Shown: positions 1 through 8,939 of the stretch, in pieces
How positions within the stretch are numbered: the first letter of the stretch is position 1
Layout of the letters: the number at the start of each line of letters is the position of its first letter
Source of the DNA: Microbacterium sp. M28
GTDB lineage: Bacteria > Actinomycetota > Actinomycetes > Actinomycetales > Microbacteriaceae
Assembly (NCBI RefSeq): GCF_025836995.1
Contig: NZ_CP107546.1
Span: 434,001-498,000 of the forward strand
Direction: 5' to 3'
DNA length: 64,000 nt
Translations under genes and position numbers: made by a program
Notes under the pieces: model-generated
Databases searched by the model: none
The model's input: the letters and a program-made list of their open reading frames with translations, nothing else
What the model was told of the DNA's origin: nothing

Positions 1-2004
1 GATCTCATGAAGGATGCCGGGTTCACGGTCATCCGGGTGGGGGAGTCGGTGTGGTCGACCTGGGAGCCGCGGGACGGCGAGTTCGACCTGGACTGGTTGC
101 AGCCCGTCCTGGACGGAGCGCATGCGCGCGGGATCTCGGTGATCATCGGGACGCCGACCTACGCCGTGCCGCCGTGGTTGCAGCAGGCGTACCCCGAGAT
201 CGCAGCCGAGGTGCGTACGGGGGAGCCGATGGCGTGGGGCGCTCGGCAGGAGGTCGACTACTCGCACCCCGCGTTCCGCTTCCACGCTGAACGCGTCATC
301 CGCGCTGTCATCGCCCGATATGCCGAGCACCCGGCCGTCATCGGCTACCAGGTGGACAACGAACCGGGAATGCTGCTGCCGCACAACCGGGGAACCTTTC
401 GGCGATTCGTTCGCCGCCTCGCGGCGACGTACGGCGACGTCGAGACGCTCAACCGCGAGTGGGGTCTCACCTACTGGTCTCACCGCATCGCCGACTGGTC
501 CGAGTTGTGGACCCCTGACGGCAACACGCTGCCGCAGTACGACCTCGCCTGGCGTCGCTATCAGGCCGATCTCACCACCGAGTTCATCACCTGGCAGGCC
601 GACATCGTGCGCGAATACGCCCGGCCGGAGCAGTTCGTGACGACGTGCATCGCGTATCCGCGCCCTGCCGTCGACGATGAGAAGCTGGTGCGCGGACTCG
701 ACGTCACGGCCGGCAATCCCTACTACGCGATGCAGGACCACCTCGACGCGACGCTCGATCTCGAACCGGTGACGCCGTGGACGACGTCAGGGGTGGCCGG
801 GCTGCTCCGACAGGCGGATCGCCTGTTCTCCTCCAAGCAGTCGCGCTTCCTCGTGACGGAGACGGATGCGCAGTCCATCGGCGGCCCGGAGTTCAACCTG
901 CCGCCCTATCCGGGGCAGTTGCGTCAGGCCGCGCTCGCGCTGATCTCACGGGGCGCGGCGATGATCGAGTACTGGCACTGGCACACGCTGCCCTACGGCA
1001 CGGAGACGTACTGGGGCGGCGTCCTCCCGCACAGCCTCGAGCCAGGGCGCATCTACGGTGAGGTCGCAGCGCTGGGCGCAGCGCTCGGATCCGTCGGCAC
1101 GCGGCTTGATGGGTTCGAGCCTGATGCGGACGTCGCGATCCTCTGGTCGAACGACAGCCGGTACGCGCTCGAGTTCAGTCCGCCGTTCCCCGATGCCGAC
1201 GGGCGAGCCGACCGAGCCGCGTATCACCGGATCTTCGACGCCTTCCATCGGGGCGTCATCGATGCCGGAGCGCAGACGCGCATCCTGCACCCTGCGCAGG
1301 CGCTCGGGATCGGAGCCGCCGCACTGGCCGAACGCTTCGGGGTGCTCATCGCGCCCGCCTTCTACGTCGCCACCGATGAGGAACTCGATCTCCTGGCCGC
1401 CTATGCGGACGCGGGAGGGCATCTGGTGATCGGCATCCGCACCGGGTATGCCGACGAGGAGGCGCGCGCCCGCATCGCGCAGGCGCCCGATCGGCTGGTC
1501 GAAGCCGCCGGCGTCCGGTACGAGGAGTTCTCGAATCTGCAGCGCGACGTTCCGGTGCGCACGACCGAACTGCCGGGCCCTGTGGGAACGGCTCGGCTCT
1601 GGGCGGACGGACTGATCGCGGACGAGAATGCCCAGGTCGTCGCCGGGTACGACCATCCGCGGTTCCGATCGTTCCCGGCCATCGTCACGAAGCCGCATGG
1701 TCGAGGCCGGGTGACCACCGTCGGCACCGTGCCATCCCACGAACTCGCCTCGAGCCTGATCCGGTGGGCCGTTCCGAAGCGGATCGCCGACCGGCTCACG
1801 AGCGAACACGCGCTTCCGGTGACGGTCGGCTCCGGCACGCTGCCGGGCGGACAGCGCGCCTGGTTCGTCTTCAACTGGAGTTGGACCGCGGCATCGATCG
1901 CCCTCGCATCCGATGTGGAGGATGCCGTCGACGGCACCGTCCACAGCGCCGCCGACGAGCTGACCATCGCCCCGTGGGGATCCCTGATCCTGTTGGACCG
2001 CTGA
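1..2004 (+). CDS. GH42 beta-galactosidase, 5'-truncated by window edge
   Basis: The reading frame is open from base 1, and homologues begin about ten residues before the first visible Met, so the N-terminus lies outside the window. The product is a retaining GH42 beta-galactosidase. The visible part starts inside the first barrel strand (motif GFTVIRVGESVWSTWEP). The acid/base Glu is in YQVDNEP near residue 119 of the segment starting at the Met at base 7, and a candidate nucleophile Glu is in LVTETDAQS. The C-terminal half carries the trimerisation and small beta domains usual for the family. There is no signal peptide in view, so it is probably cytoplasmic and acts on imported galacto-oligosaccharides. 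It lies 39 bases before the binding-protein gene of a sugar importer, so it is likely part of that operon. The sugar specificity is inferred from family membership. Confidence 0.88.
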   Translation, partial: DLMKDAGFTVIRVGESVWSTWEPRDGEFDLDWLQPVLDGAHARGISVIIGTPTYAVPPWLQQAYPEIAAEVRTGEPMAWGARQEVDYSHPAFRFHAERVIRAVIARYAEHPAVIGYQVDNEPGMLLPHNRGTFRRFVRRLAATYGDVETLNREWGLTYWSHRIADWSELWTPDGNTLPQYDLAWRRYQADLTTEFITWQADIVREYARPEQFVTTCIAYPRPAVDDEKLVRGLDVTAGNPYYAMQDHLDATLDLEPVTPWTTSGVAGLLRQADRLFSSKQSRFLVTETDAQSIGGPEFNLPPYPGQLRQAALALISRGAAMIEYWHWHTLPYGTETYWGGVLPHSLEPGRIYGEVAALGAALGSVGTRLDGFEPDADVAILWSNDSRYALEFSPPFPDADGRADRAAYHRIFDAFHRGVIDAGAQTRILHPAQALGIGAAALAERFGVLIAPAFYVATDEELDLLAAYADAGGHLVIGIRTGYADEEARARIAQAPDRLVEAAGVRYEEFSNLQRDVPVRTTELPGPVGTARLWADGLIADENAQVVAGYDHPRFRSFPAIVTKPHGRGRVTTVGTVPSHELASSLIRWAVPKRIADRLTSEHALPVTVGSGTLPGGQRAWFVFNWSWTAASIALASDVEDAVDGTVHSAADELTIAPWGSLILLDR

Positions 2005-2043
2005 CGCGCACCCGCTCGTCACTCGAAGAAGAGGAAGAAGGAT

Positions 2044-3390
2044 ATGAGAAACACAGCACATCGCCGCATGGCGCTCATCGCCGGCGCCGCCCTCACCGCT
2101 CTCGTCCTCGCCGGGTGCACTCCCGGTGGGCAGCAGGAGAGCGCGGGACCGATCACGGACGAGCAGCGCGAAGAGGCGCTCAGCACCCCGACCGAACTGA
2201 CCTTCTGGACCTGGGTGCCGAACATCGAGGACGAGGTCGCACTCTTCGAGGCCAAGTACCCGGAGATCGACGTGAAGGTCGAGAACGTCGGGCAGGGACT
2301 CCCGCACTATCAGAAGCTGCGCAGTGCGCTCGAAGCCGGGGAGGGGGCGCCGGATGTCGCGCAGATCGAATATCAGCACATCCCCTCGTTCGTGCTCGCC
2401 GAGGCTCTGCTCGATCTCGCACCCTACGGTGCCGACGAGCTCGCCGACGACTACGTCGGCTGGGCGTGGAATCAGGTCTCACCAGGCGATGAGGTCTGGT
2501 CGATCCCGCAGGACGTCGGGCCGATGGGAAACCTCTACCGGGAGGACCTGCTGAGCCAGGCGGGGATCGCCGAGCCGCCCGCGACCTGGGAGGAGTATGC
2601 GACGGCAGCGCAGGCGGTGAAGGACGCCACCGGTTCGTACATCTCAAACCTCGGCGCCACGCAGGCCGGCCAGATGATCGGCTTCTTCTGGCAGGCGGGT
2701 CTCAAGCCGTTCGGCTACGACGGGAAGGAGACCGTCTCGATCGACGTCAACAACGAAGGCGCGAAGGAGATCGCGTCGTACTGGACCGAGCTGATCCAGA
2801 AGGACCTCGTCGCCACCGACGTCGACTTCACGGACCAGTGGTATCAAGGCCTGTCGAACGGGAAGTACGCCGGTTGGCTGACCGCGGCGTGGGGCCCGGT
2901 CTTCCTGCAGGGAACCGCCGAGAACACCTCGGGGCTCTGGCGTGCGGCGCCGCTGCCGCAGATCGAGGAAGGCGCCTCCGCGTCGGGTAACTGGGGTGGA
3001 TCCTCCGACGCCGTGCTCGCGACGAGCAAGAACCCGATCGCCGCTGCGGAGCTGGCGATGTTCCTCAACCACGACGAGGAGTCGGCTATGCAGTTCGCGA
3101 CGCAGCAGTTCCTCTACCCGCCGCAGATCTCGGTACTGGAGAACCCGGAGTTCGTCGACCTCGAGTCGGAGTTCTACGGCGGGCAGCAGGTCAACAAGCT
3201 GTTCGCGGAGATCTCCGAGACGGTCGATACAGACTTCCAGTGGCTGCCGTTCATGGACTACGCGTACGCCTCGTACGAGGAGAACGTCGGCACGGTCATC
3301 GCGGCCAAGGGTGACATCGCCGCTGCGCTCGACGCGTGGCAGGACGATCTCGTGACGTACGCCGAGGACCAGGGCTTCACCGTCGAGTGA
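2044..3390 (+). CDS. Sugar ABC transporter substrate-binding lipoprotein (CUT1)
   Basis: This is a 448-residue extracellular solute-binding protein family 1 lipoprotein. The signal peptide ends in lipobox LAGC with the lipidated Cys at residue 25. The mature part begins with the usual strand ELTFWTWVPNIEDEVALFEAKYPEIDV and has a typical family length. A purine-rich ribosome site (aggaagaagg) lies just before the ATG. It follows a GH42 gene and precedes two permease genes, so the ligand is probably a galactoside or another plant oligosaccharide. The ligand itself cannot be read from the sequence. Confidence 0.92.
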   Translation: MRNTAHRRMALIAGAALTALVLAGCTPGGQQESAGPITDEQREEALSTPTELTFWTWVPNIEDEVALFEAKYPEIDVKVENVGQGLPHYQKLRSALEAGEGAPDVAQIEYQHIPSFVLAEALLDLAPYGADELADDYVGWAWNQVSPGDEVWSIPQDVGPMGNLYREDLLSQAGIAEPPATWEEYATAAQAVKDATGSYISNLGATQAGQMIGFFWQAGLKPFGYDGKETVSIDVNNEGAKEIASYWTELIQKDLVATDVDFTDQWYQGLSNGKYAGWLTAAWGPVFLQGTAENTSGLWRAAPLPQIEEGASASGNWGGSSDAVLATSKNPIAAAELAMFLNHDEESAMQFATQQFLYPPQISVLENPEFVDLESEFYGGQQVNKLFAEISETVDTDFQWLPFMDYAYASYEENVGTVIAAKGDIAAALDAWQDDLVTYAEDQGFTVE

Positions 3391-3457
3391 GACCGGGTGG
3401 GGCGCCGCCGCGGCGACGCGCGCGGTGCCCCGCCGCCAGCTTCCGAGAGGATCCGTC

Positions 3458-4393
3458 ATGTCGCAGTCCCCCTTGCCGGTGGCGCAGCGTCGCCGAACCG
3501 GCACCATCAAGCGCAAGCAGCAGCGTGCCGCCTATCTGTTCATCCTTCCCTTCTTCATCGTCTTCACCGCGATGCTCGTCGTCCCCCTCATCTACTCGGG
3601 CTACCTGAGCCTGTTCGAGAGCAAGCTCATCGGAGGTGAGCAGTTCGCCGGGCTCGCCAACTACGCCAGGGCATTGCTCGACCCGGATTTCCTGGCCAGC
3701 CTGGGGCGGGTGGCGCTGTTCCTCGTCGTGCAGGTGCCGATCATGCTGGGCCTCGCCCTGTTCTTCGCCCTCGCGCTGGACAGCGGCCGGGCGCGCGGTT
3801 CGCGCAGCATCCGGCTGCTGATCTTCATGCCGTACGCCGTCCCGGCCGTGGTGGCGACGCTGATGTGGGGCTACCTGTACGGCCCGGACTTCGGGCCGAT
3901 CGCGCAGGTGGCGCGCGCCGTGGGCTTCGGCACCCCCGACTTCCTCTCGCCGGGGTCGATCCTCGGATCGATGATGAACATCGTCACGTGGGAGTTCATC
4001 GGCTACAACATGATCATCATGTACGCGGCTCTGCGGGCGATCCCGGCAGAACTGTACGAGGCGGCCGAGATCGACGGTGCGGGCCAGTTCCGCGTCGCCT
4101 GGAGCATCAAGATCCCCGCGATCCGCTCCGCCATCATGCTGACGGTCATCTTCAGCATCATCGGCTCCTTCCAGCTCTTCAACGAGCCCAGCCTGCTCAA
4201 CACGATCGCCCCCGACGCGATCTCGAACTCGTTCACCCCGAACTACTACGCGTACAACCTCGCGTTCATCAATCAGGAGCTGAACTACGCCGCAGCCATC
4301 GCCTTCCTGCTCGGGATCGTGATCGCCGTCGTGTCGTACGTCGTCCAGCTCAGCGAACAGCGCCGTGAGCGGCGCGAGCGGAGGCTCTCATGA
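3458..4393 (+). CDS. CUT1 sugar ABC transporter permease (MalF/UgpA type)
   Basis: This is a 311-residue inner-membrane permease with about six membrane segments. The cytoplasmic EAA loop reads ELYEAAEIDGAGQFRVAWSI near residues 206-225, the docking site for the ATPase. I chose the ATG at 3458 because GAGAGG lies 7 bases upstream and MSQSPLPVAQRRR gives a normal short cytoplasmic N-terminus; an ORF start at 3425 is in frame but has no ribosome site. The stop overlaps the next gene's ATG (ATGA), so the two permeases are translationally coupled. Confidence 0.92.
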   Translation: MSQSPLPVAQRRRTGTIKRKQQRAAYLFILPFFIVFTAMLVVPLIYSGYLSLFESKLIGGEQFAGLANYARALLDPDFLASLGRVALFLVVQVPIMLGLALFFALALDSGRARGSRSIRLLIFMPYAVPAVVATLMWGYLYGPDFGPIAQVARAVGFGTPDFLSPGSILGSMMNIVTWEFIGYNMIIMYAALRAIPAELYEAAEIDGAGQFRVAWSIKIPAIRSAIMLTVIFSIIGSFQLFNEPSLLNTIAPDAISNSFTPNYYAYNLAFINQELNYAAAIAFLLGIVIAVVSYVVQLSEQRRERRERRLS

Positions 4394-5322
4394 CCGATCT
4401 CGACACTCGCGCCGTCGTCGCACCAGGATCGGTCAGCCGCCGACGCCGTGCTCGGCCTCCGCGTCCCTACGTCGCACAGAAGCGCCGCAGCGTGCTGCTG
4501 ACCGTGCTGCTGTGGCTGTGCGTGCTCTACTTCGTCCTGCCGCTGTGGTGGCTCATCGTCTCGTCCACGAAGGACAACGCCGCCCTGTTCTCGACGTTCG
4601 GTCTGTGGTTCGGCGGGGAGTTCTCGCTGTGGGACAACCTCGTCCAGCTCTTCGAGATGCGCGACGGGATCTTCCTGAGGTGGATCCTGAACACCATCCT
4701 GTATGCGGTCGTCGCGGCCGTCGGGGCGACCCTGCTGTCCGCGATGGCCGGCTACGCGTTCGCGAAGTACGAGTTCCGCGGCGGGAAGCTGCTGTTCAGC
4801 ATCACGCTCGGTGCCGTCATGATCCCGCTCACCGCTCTGGCCCTGCCGACGTATCTGCTGTTCTCCGCGGCGAACCTCACCGATACGCCGTGGGCCATCA
4901 TCGTCCCGTCGCTCGTCAGCCCTTTCGGTGTCTACCTGATGCGCGTGTACGCGGCCGATGCGATCCCGGACAGCATCGTCGAGGCCGCGCGCGTCGACGG
5001 CTCGGGCGAGTTCCGCACGTTCTGGCAGATCGGGCTACGGCTCCTCGGACCTGGCCTGGTGACCGTCTTCCTCTTCTCGCTCGTCGGCACCTGGAACAAC
5101 TACTTCCTGCCGCTGATCATGCTGAACACCTCGGAGCTGTATCCGATCACCGTCGGTCTCGCGCAGATCCAGGCGGCTGCCTCGGCCGGCGGCGGTTCGC
5201 AGGCGGTGTTCTCGACCGTGATCACCGGATCGTTCGTCTCGATCCTCCCGCTCGTGGTGGCGTTCCTGTTCCTGCAGCGCTATTGGCAGACGGGGCTGTC
5301 CTCCGGCAGCGTGAAGGAATGA
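4390..5322 (+). CDS. CUT1 sugar ABC transporter permease (MalG/UgpE type)
   Basis: This 310-residue partner permease has about six membrane segments and an EAA loop reading SIVEAARVDGSGEFRTFWQI near residues 197-216. It starts at the ATGA overlap with the preceding permease and ends the operon. No ATPase gene follows. CUT1 systems commonly share an MsmK/UgpC-type ATPase encoded elsewhere, and this fits that arrangement. The next gene is convergent, 10 bases away, with no obvious terminator hairpin between them. Confidence 0.92.
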   Translation: MTDLDTRAVVAPGSVSRRRRARPPRPYVAQKRRSVLLTVLLWLCVLYFVLPLWWLIVSSTKDNAALFSTFGLWFGGEFSLWDNLVQLFEMRDGIFLRWILNTILYAVVAAVGATLLSAMAGYAFAKYEFRGGKLLFSITLGAVMIPLTALALPTYLLFSAANLTDTPWAIIVPSLVSPFGVYLMRVYAADAIPDSIVEAARVDGSGEFRTFWQIGLRLLGPGLVTVFLFSLVGTWNNYFLPLIMLNTSELYPITVGLAQIQAAASAGGGSQAVFSTVITGSFVSILPLVVAFLFLQRYWQTGLSSGSVKE

Positions 5323-5332
5323 GCTGAGAGCG

Positions 5333-6880
5333 TCAGCGGACGTTGATGGCGACGGTGTGCCACCCCGTCGCCCCGTCGGGTGCCGGCGGTGCGGAAGCCT
5401 CGGTCTGCGTCTCCCCGTCGGCACCGACGGCGCGGCACCGGATGCGGTGGTCGCCGGGTTCGGCGGACCACGGCATCCGCCACTGCACCCAGGTGTCGTC
5501 CGAGATGGCCGGAGCCAGCTCGGCCCGCCGCCAGTCGCCGTCGTCGATCTGCACTTCGACGGCGGCGACGCCGGTGTGCGGCTGCCACGCGACACCGGCG
5601 ATCACGCTGTCGCCGGCGGCGACGTCGCGCCCGGCCCGTGGCACGTCGATGCGGGACTGCAGCTTGATCGGACCGCGCTCGGACCACCCGCGGTCGGTCC
5701 AGTACGCCCGGTCCCGATCGAAGCGCGTGACTTCGAGATCCGTGACCCACTTGGTGGCGGAGACGTAGCCGTAGAGTCCAGGTACGACCATGCGCACGGG
5801 GAAGCCGTGCGCGAGTGGCAGCGGCTCTCCGTTCATGCCGATCGCGAGCAGCGCATCGCGGTCGTCCGTGAGCGCCTCCAGGGGAGTGCTCGCGGTGAAG
5901 CCGTCGACCGACGTCGACAGCACCATGTCGGCATCAGCGGTGGGACGCGCGCGCGCGAGCAGCTCGCGGATCGGATGCCCGAGCCACACGGCGTTGCCGA
6001 TCAGGTCTCCGCCGACCTCGTTCGATACGCACGACAACGTCACCGTCGTCTCCGTCATCGGCAGAGCCAGCAGCTCGTCCCACGTGAGTTCGATCTCCTC
6101 CGCCACCATCCCGTGGATGCGCAGTCGCCAGGATGCCGGATCGACCGTCGGCACGACGATGGCGGTGTCGATCCGGTAGAAATCGGCGTTCGGCGTGATC
6201 AGCGGGGTGATGCCGGGGACATCGAGCACCGCCCCGGCTGGTGGAGCCGGCGCCGGGGCCGAGGGCTTCGGCAGGCGCAGCGCGTCGCGCACGGTGGTGA
6301 CCGCCGAGGTGCCCGCGCGCGCGACGGTTCCGGCGATCGTGAGCGCGATGCCGAGCGCGGCCGTGCCGCCGGCCCAGGCGAGGAAGCGGCGCCGCGACGG
6401 CAGCTCCGCGTGCGCTGCGGCATCCGCTTCGGGGCGACCGACCAGGACGCCGACGAGCAGGTGCAGGGCGAGGGCGCCGGTCGCTCCGGCCAGCAGGGAG
6501 GGCAGCCACGACGGCATCCCGGCATCCGACGATCGCGTGACGGCGATCGCGGCGACGATGGCGCCGATCGCGACGAACGTGCTCACACCGGACCGTCGCC
6601 ATCTCGCCTCGCACAGGCCGAGTGCCGCGGCGGCCACGACCAGGACGAGGCCGATCCCGATCAGCAGAGCGACCTTGTCGGCGGTGCCGAACCACGCGAT
6701 CGCGGTGTCCTTCGCCCACGTCGGAGCCGCGTCGATCAGCGCCCCGCCGACCACGGTGAACGGACCAGAGGTCGCGGCGAACAGTGCGGCGGCGAGCTCG
6801 CCGACCCCGACGCCGACGATCGCCGCCGCGATACCGGCGATCGCGGCCATCATCGCGCGGGGTCGGGAAGAGGCGGTCAC
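5333..6880 (-). CDS. Membrane-anchored molybdopterin-dependent oxidoreductase (sulfite oxidase family)
   Basis: This 515-residue protein has an N-terminal membrane region of about four hydrophobic segments, then a further segment after the RRRFLAWAGG stretch (around residues 165-190). The oxidoreductase molybdopterin-binding domain follows from about residue 215. The Mo-ligating Cys is in TLSCVSNEVGG. The C-terminal beta-sandwich is the Mo-co dimerisation domain (GVAWQPHTGVAAVEVQIDDG). It starts at GTG 6880. Catalysis would take place on the outer face of the membrane. The substrate is unknown; relatives act on sulfite or remain uncharacterised. It is unrelated to the sugar genes around it. 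Confidence 0.9.
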   Translation of the reverse strand: MTASSRPRAMMAAIAGIAAAIVGVGVGELAAALFAATSGPFTVVGGALIDAAPTWAKDTAIAWFGTADKVALLIGIGLVLVVAAAALGLCEARWRRSGVSTFVAIGAIVAAIAVTRSSDAGMPSWLPSLLAGATGALALHLLVGVLVGRPEADAAAHAELPSRRRFLAWAGGTAALGIALTIAGTVARAGTSAVTTVRDALRLPKPSAPAPAPPAGAVLDVPGITPLITPNADFYRIDTAIVVPTVDPASWRLRIHGMVAEEIELTWDELLALPMTETTVTLSCVSNEVGGDLIGNAVWLGHPIRELLARARPTADADMVLSTSVDGFTASTPLEALTDDRDALLAIGMNGEPLPLAHGFPVRMVVPGLYGYVSATKWVTDLEVTRFDRDRAYWTDRGWSERGPIKLQSRIDVPRAGRDVAAGDSVIAGVAWQPHTGVAAVEVQIDDGDWRRAELAPAISDDTWVQWRMPWSAEPGDHRIRCRAVGADGETQTEASAPPAPDGATGWHTVAINVR

Positions 6881-6957
6881 AGGCTCAGGCTACGAGCATC
6901 GAGACGCGCACGGGGCACCGGTCACGGAATCGTAAGGACTCGTCCCGCGTGAGGCGG

Positions 6958-7026
6958 GCGAGAAACCACTTCGTACTCGAGAAACCACGTCGGCAGGTGT
7001 TTCTCGCGCCCCGCATGGTTTCTCGC
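6958..7026. repeat. Four-copy direct/inverted repeat element (GAGAAACCA word)
   Basis: The word GCGAGAAACCAC occurs at 6958-6969 and, as CGAGAAACCAC, at 6978-6988. It then recurs inverted as GTGTTTCTCGC at 6997-7007 and as TGGTTTCTCGC at 7016-7026. The copies are spaced about 20 bases apart, so the strand can fold into nested hairpins. The element fills the gap between the MFS gene's stop and the oxidoreductase gene's start, both on the minus strand. It has no U-tract, so it is not a standard terminator. The function is unknown. Confidence 0.7.
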
Positions 7027-7033
7027 CGGCCGG

Positions 7034-8428
7034 TCACGCGGAGCGGCGCTCCGTCCGGATCGGCGTCGTCGCGGCGACCTCGTCGCTGAACTCCGTCGGG
7101 TCGGGCCCGACCACGGTCAGCGGCCGGGTCTCATCGAGCGTGAGCAGGAAGCGGGCGTCCTCTCGGCGGTGCAGGCGTCCGGAGGCCAGCATCCATCCGA
7201 CGCCGATCATCATCGCGAGGATGCCGGCGAAACCGCCGACCGCGATCGCGGCTCGCGGTCCGAAGACGTCCGTGACCCACCCGGCGATGGGAGCGCCCAC
7301 GGGCGTCGACCCCATGATCACCGCCATGTAGAGCGCGAGCACCCGGCCGCGCAGCGCCGGATCGGTCGTCGTCTGGACGTAGCCGTTCGCGGTCGTCATC
7401 ATCGTCACGATCATGAACCCGACGAACATGAGCGACGCGGCGTACGTCCAGTAGGTCGGCATCGCGGCCGAGATGAGCGAGACGACCCCGAAGCCGCCGG
7501 CGGCGATCACGAACACACGGATGCGCGCGCGCTCGCGCCTCGCCGCGAGCAGCGCGCCGGTGAGCGATCCGATCGCCAGCACAGAGCTGAGCACACCGTA
7601 CCCGTCAGCCTCCCGACCGAACTCGAGCGCCATGGTCGAGGCGAAGATGGGGAAGTTCATGCCGAACGCACCGATGAGGAACACCATCACGAAGGTCACG
7701 GCGAGGTCGCTCCGCCGCCACGCGTAGCGGAAGCCCTCGGCCAGACCCGAGCCCTTGCGGCTCTTCGCCCGAGGCAGGAGCTCGCTCGAACGCATCAGCA
7801 GCAGTGCGATGAGCATGGCGAGGAAGGTGACCGCATTCGCGACGAACACCCAGCCGGTGCCGACGGCGACGATCAGGAGGCCGCCGACCGCAGGCCCCAG
7901 GAGCCGTGCCATGTTGAACGACGCCGAGTTGAGCGCGACCGCGTTGGACGCGTCGTCGATCGACACCATGTCCGACACGAACGCCTGGCGCGCCGGTGCA
8001 TCGAAGGCGTTGGTGATGCCGAAGGCCAACGCGAACAGGAACATGAGCGGCAGCGTCATGACCCCGGTCAGCAGCAGCGCCGCGACGCCGAGCGCGAGCA
8101 CCATGAGGGTCGACTGGGTCACGAGCAGGAGCTTGCGGCGGTCGAAGCGGTCGGCCGCCCATCCGGTCAGGCTGACGAGCACGAGCGGAGGGCCGAACTG
8201 CAGCGCCATGGTCACGCCCATGGCCGTCGCGTCGTTGTCGGTCAGCTCGGTCAGCACGACCCAGTCCTGTGCTGTGGCCTGCATCCAGCCGCCGACGTTC
8301 GACACCAGCGCGCCGATGAACCAGACCCGGTAGTTGAAGGTCGAGAACGACCGGAACATCGCAGGGGCCCCGCGCCCGGAGGCTCGGCGCGACGCGCCGG
8401 CGGCGCGTCGCGAGGACGAACGGGTCAT
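7034..8428 (-). CDS. MFS exporter, DHA3-like
   Basis: This 464-residue major facilitator protein has about twelve membrane segments and a basic, low-complexity N-terminus (RSSSRRAAGASRRASGR). The loop GWAADRFDRRKLLLVTQ between segments 2 and 3 is the family A-loop. Family resemblance is to drug or siderophore exporters (MFS_3/DHA3). Its ATG overlaps the stop of the upstream MarR gene (ATGA), so the two are one operon and the exporter is probably under MarR control. The exported substrate cannot be told from the sequence. Confidence 0.9.
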   Translation of the reverse strand: MTRSSSRRAAGASRRASGRGAPAMFRSFSTFNYRVWFIGALVSNVGGWMQATAQDWVVLTELTDNDATAMGVTMALQFGPPLVLVSLTGWAADRFDRRKLLLVTQSTLMVLALGVAALLLTGVMTLPLMFLFALAFGITNAFDAPARQAFVSDMVSIDDASNAVALNSASFNMARLLGPAVGGLLIVAVGTGWVFVANAVTFLAMLIALLLMRSSELLPRAKSRKGSGLAEGFRYAWRRSDLAVTFVMVFLIGAFGMNFPIFASTMALEFGREADGYGVLSSVLAIGSLTGALLAARRERARIRVFVIAAGGFGVVSLISAAMPTYWTYAASLMFVGFMIVTMMTTANGYVQTTTDPALRGRVLALYMAVIMGSTPVGAPIAGWVTDVFGPRAAIAVGGFAGILAMMIGVGWMLASGRLHRREDARFLLTLDETRPLTVVGPDPTEFSDEVAATTPIRTERRSA

Positions 8429-8865
8429 CGCTCGGCCACCTTCCGCATAAGGGCGCTCGCTTCTCGGAGCGTCTCCAGCTCGGCCTCGGTGAAGTCCAGC
8501 TCCGCCAGCGCGGACGACAGCGCGGCATCGCGTTTGCGCACCGTCTCGGTCACGACATCCGTGCCGGCATCCGTGATCGCCACCTGGACGCGGCGTCGGT
8601 CGTCCTCGTCCTGCACGCGGGTCACGTATCCGTCCTCTACGAGGGCTGCGACCGTACTGGACATCGTCGGGGCCGTCACCCGCTCGCGCTGCGCGAGAGC
8701 GCCGATCGTGAGGGCCCCGTTCATCTTCAGATTCGCGAGCACGGCGAAGTGCGCGTCGCTGATGTGGTCGTCTGCGCGTTCGCGTCGGAGACGGCGGGCC
8801 AGCCGGAAGGTGGCCATGCGCAAGTCGGTGGCGGTGGTGTGCAGAGATTCGTCGGAGGCAGGCAT
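8425..8865 (-). CDS. MarR family transcriptional regulator
   Basis: This 146-residue winged-helix protein has recognition region LTIGALAQRERVTAPTMSSTVAALVEDGYVTRVQDEDDRRRVQVAIT, typical MarR with the DRR wing near residues 95-101. It is the first gene of a two-gene operon with the MFS exporter. A palindrome immediately upstream of its start suggests autoregulation. The ligand is unknown; exporter partners suggest a toxic small molecule. Confidence 0.93.
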   Translation of the reverse strand: MPASDESLHTTATDLRMATFRLARRLRRERADDHISDAHFAVLANLKMNGALTIGALAQRERVTAPTMSSTVAALVEDGYVTRVQDEDDRRRVQVAITDAGTDVVTETVRKRDAALSSALAELDFTEAELETLREASALMRKVAER

Positions 8866-8866
8866 T

Positions 8867-8887
8867 ACTTAGGTAGTCTAACTAAGT
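8867..8887. promoter_or_regulatory. Putative MarR operator
   Basis: The arms ACTTAG (8867-8872) and CTAAGT (8882-8887) flank a 9-base spacer, with an inner TTAG/CTAA pair. The site lies directly before the marR start codon (8865, minus strand), where a bound repressor would block transcription. Such A/T-rich TTAG...CTAA sites are typical of MarR autoregulation. Confidence 0.6.
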
Positions 8888-8919
8888 TTCGGATGCCGAG
8901 GGCGGCGAGACTTGGACAG

Positions 8920-8931
8920 GAACCGGTTTCT
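8920..8931. promoter_or_regulatory. LacI-type operator candidate before GH43 operon
   Basis: GAACCGGTTTC contains the perfect 8-base palindrome AACCGGTT (8921-8928). The 10-mer AACCGGTTTC also occurs at 21303-21312 upstream of the Lpl-type importer. It lies 9-20 bases before the GH43 start, a repressor position. The likely reader is the LacI protein encoded at 10490-11506; this is inferred from context. Confidence 0.5.
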
Positions 8932-8939
8932 CGACTACC

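Noticed and set aside
5357-6952. Open frame of 531 codons on the plus strand over the molybdopterin oxidoreductase
   Set aside because: Low-complexity, Arg/Asp-rich translation without domains; the minus-strand gene has the Mo-cofactor motifs.
7169-8872. Open frame of 567 codons on the plus strand over MFS and MarR genes
   Set aside because: Shadow frame; His/Arg/Asp-rich translation with no domain.
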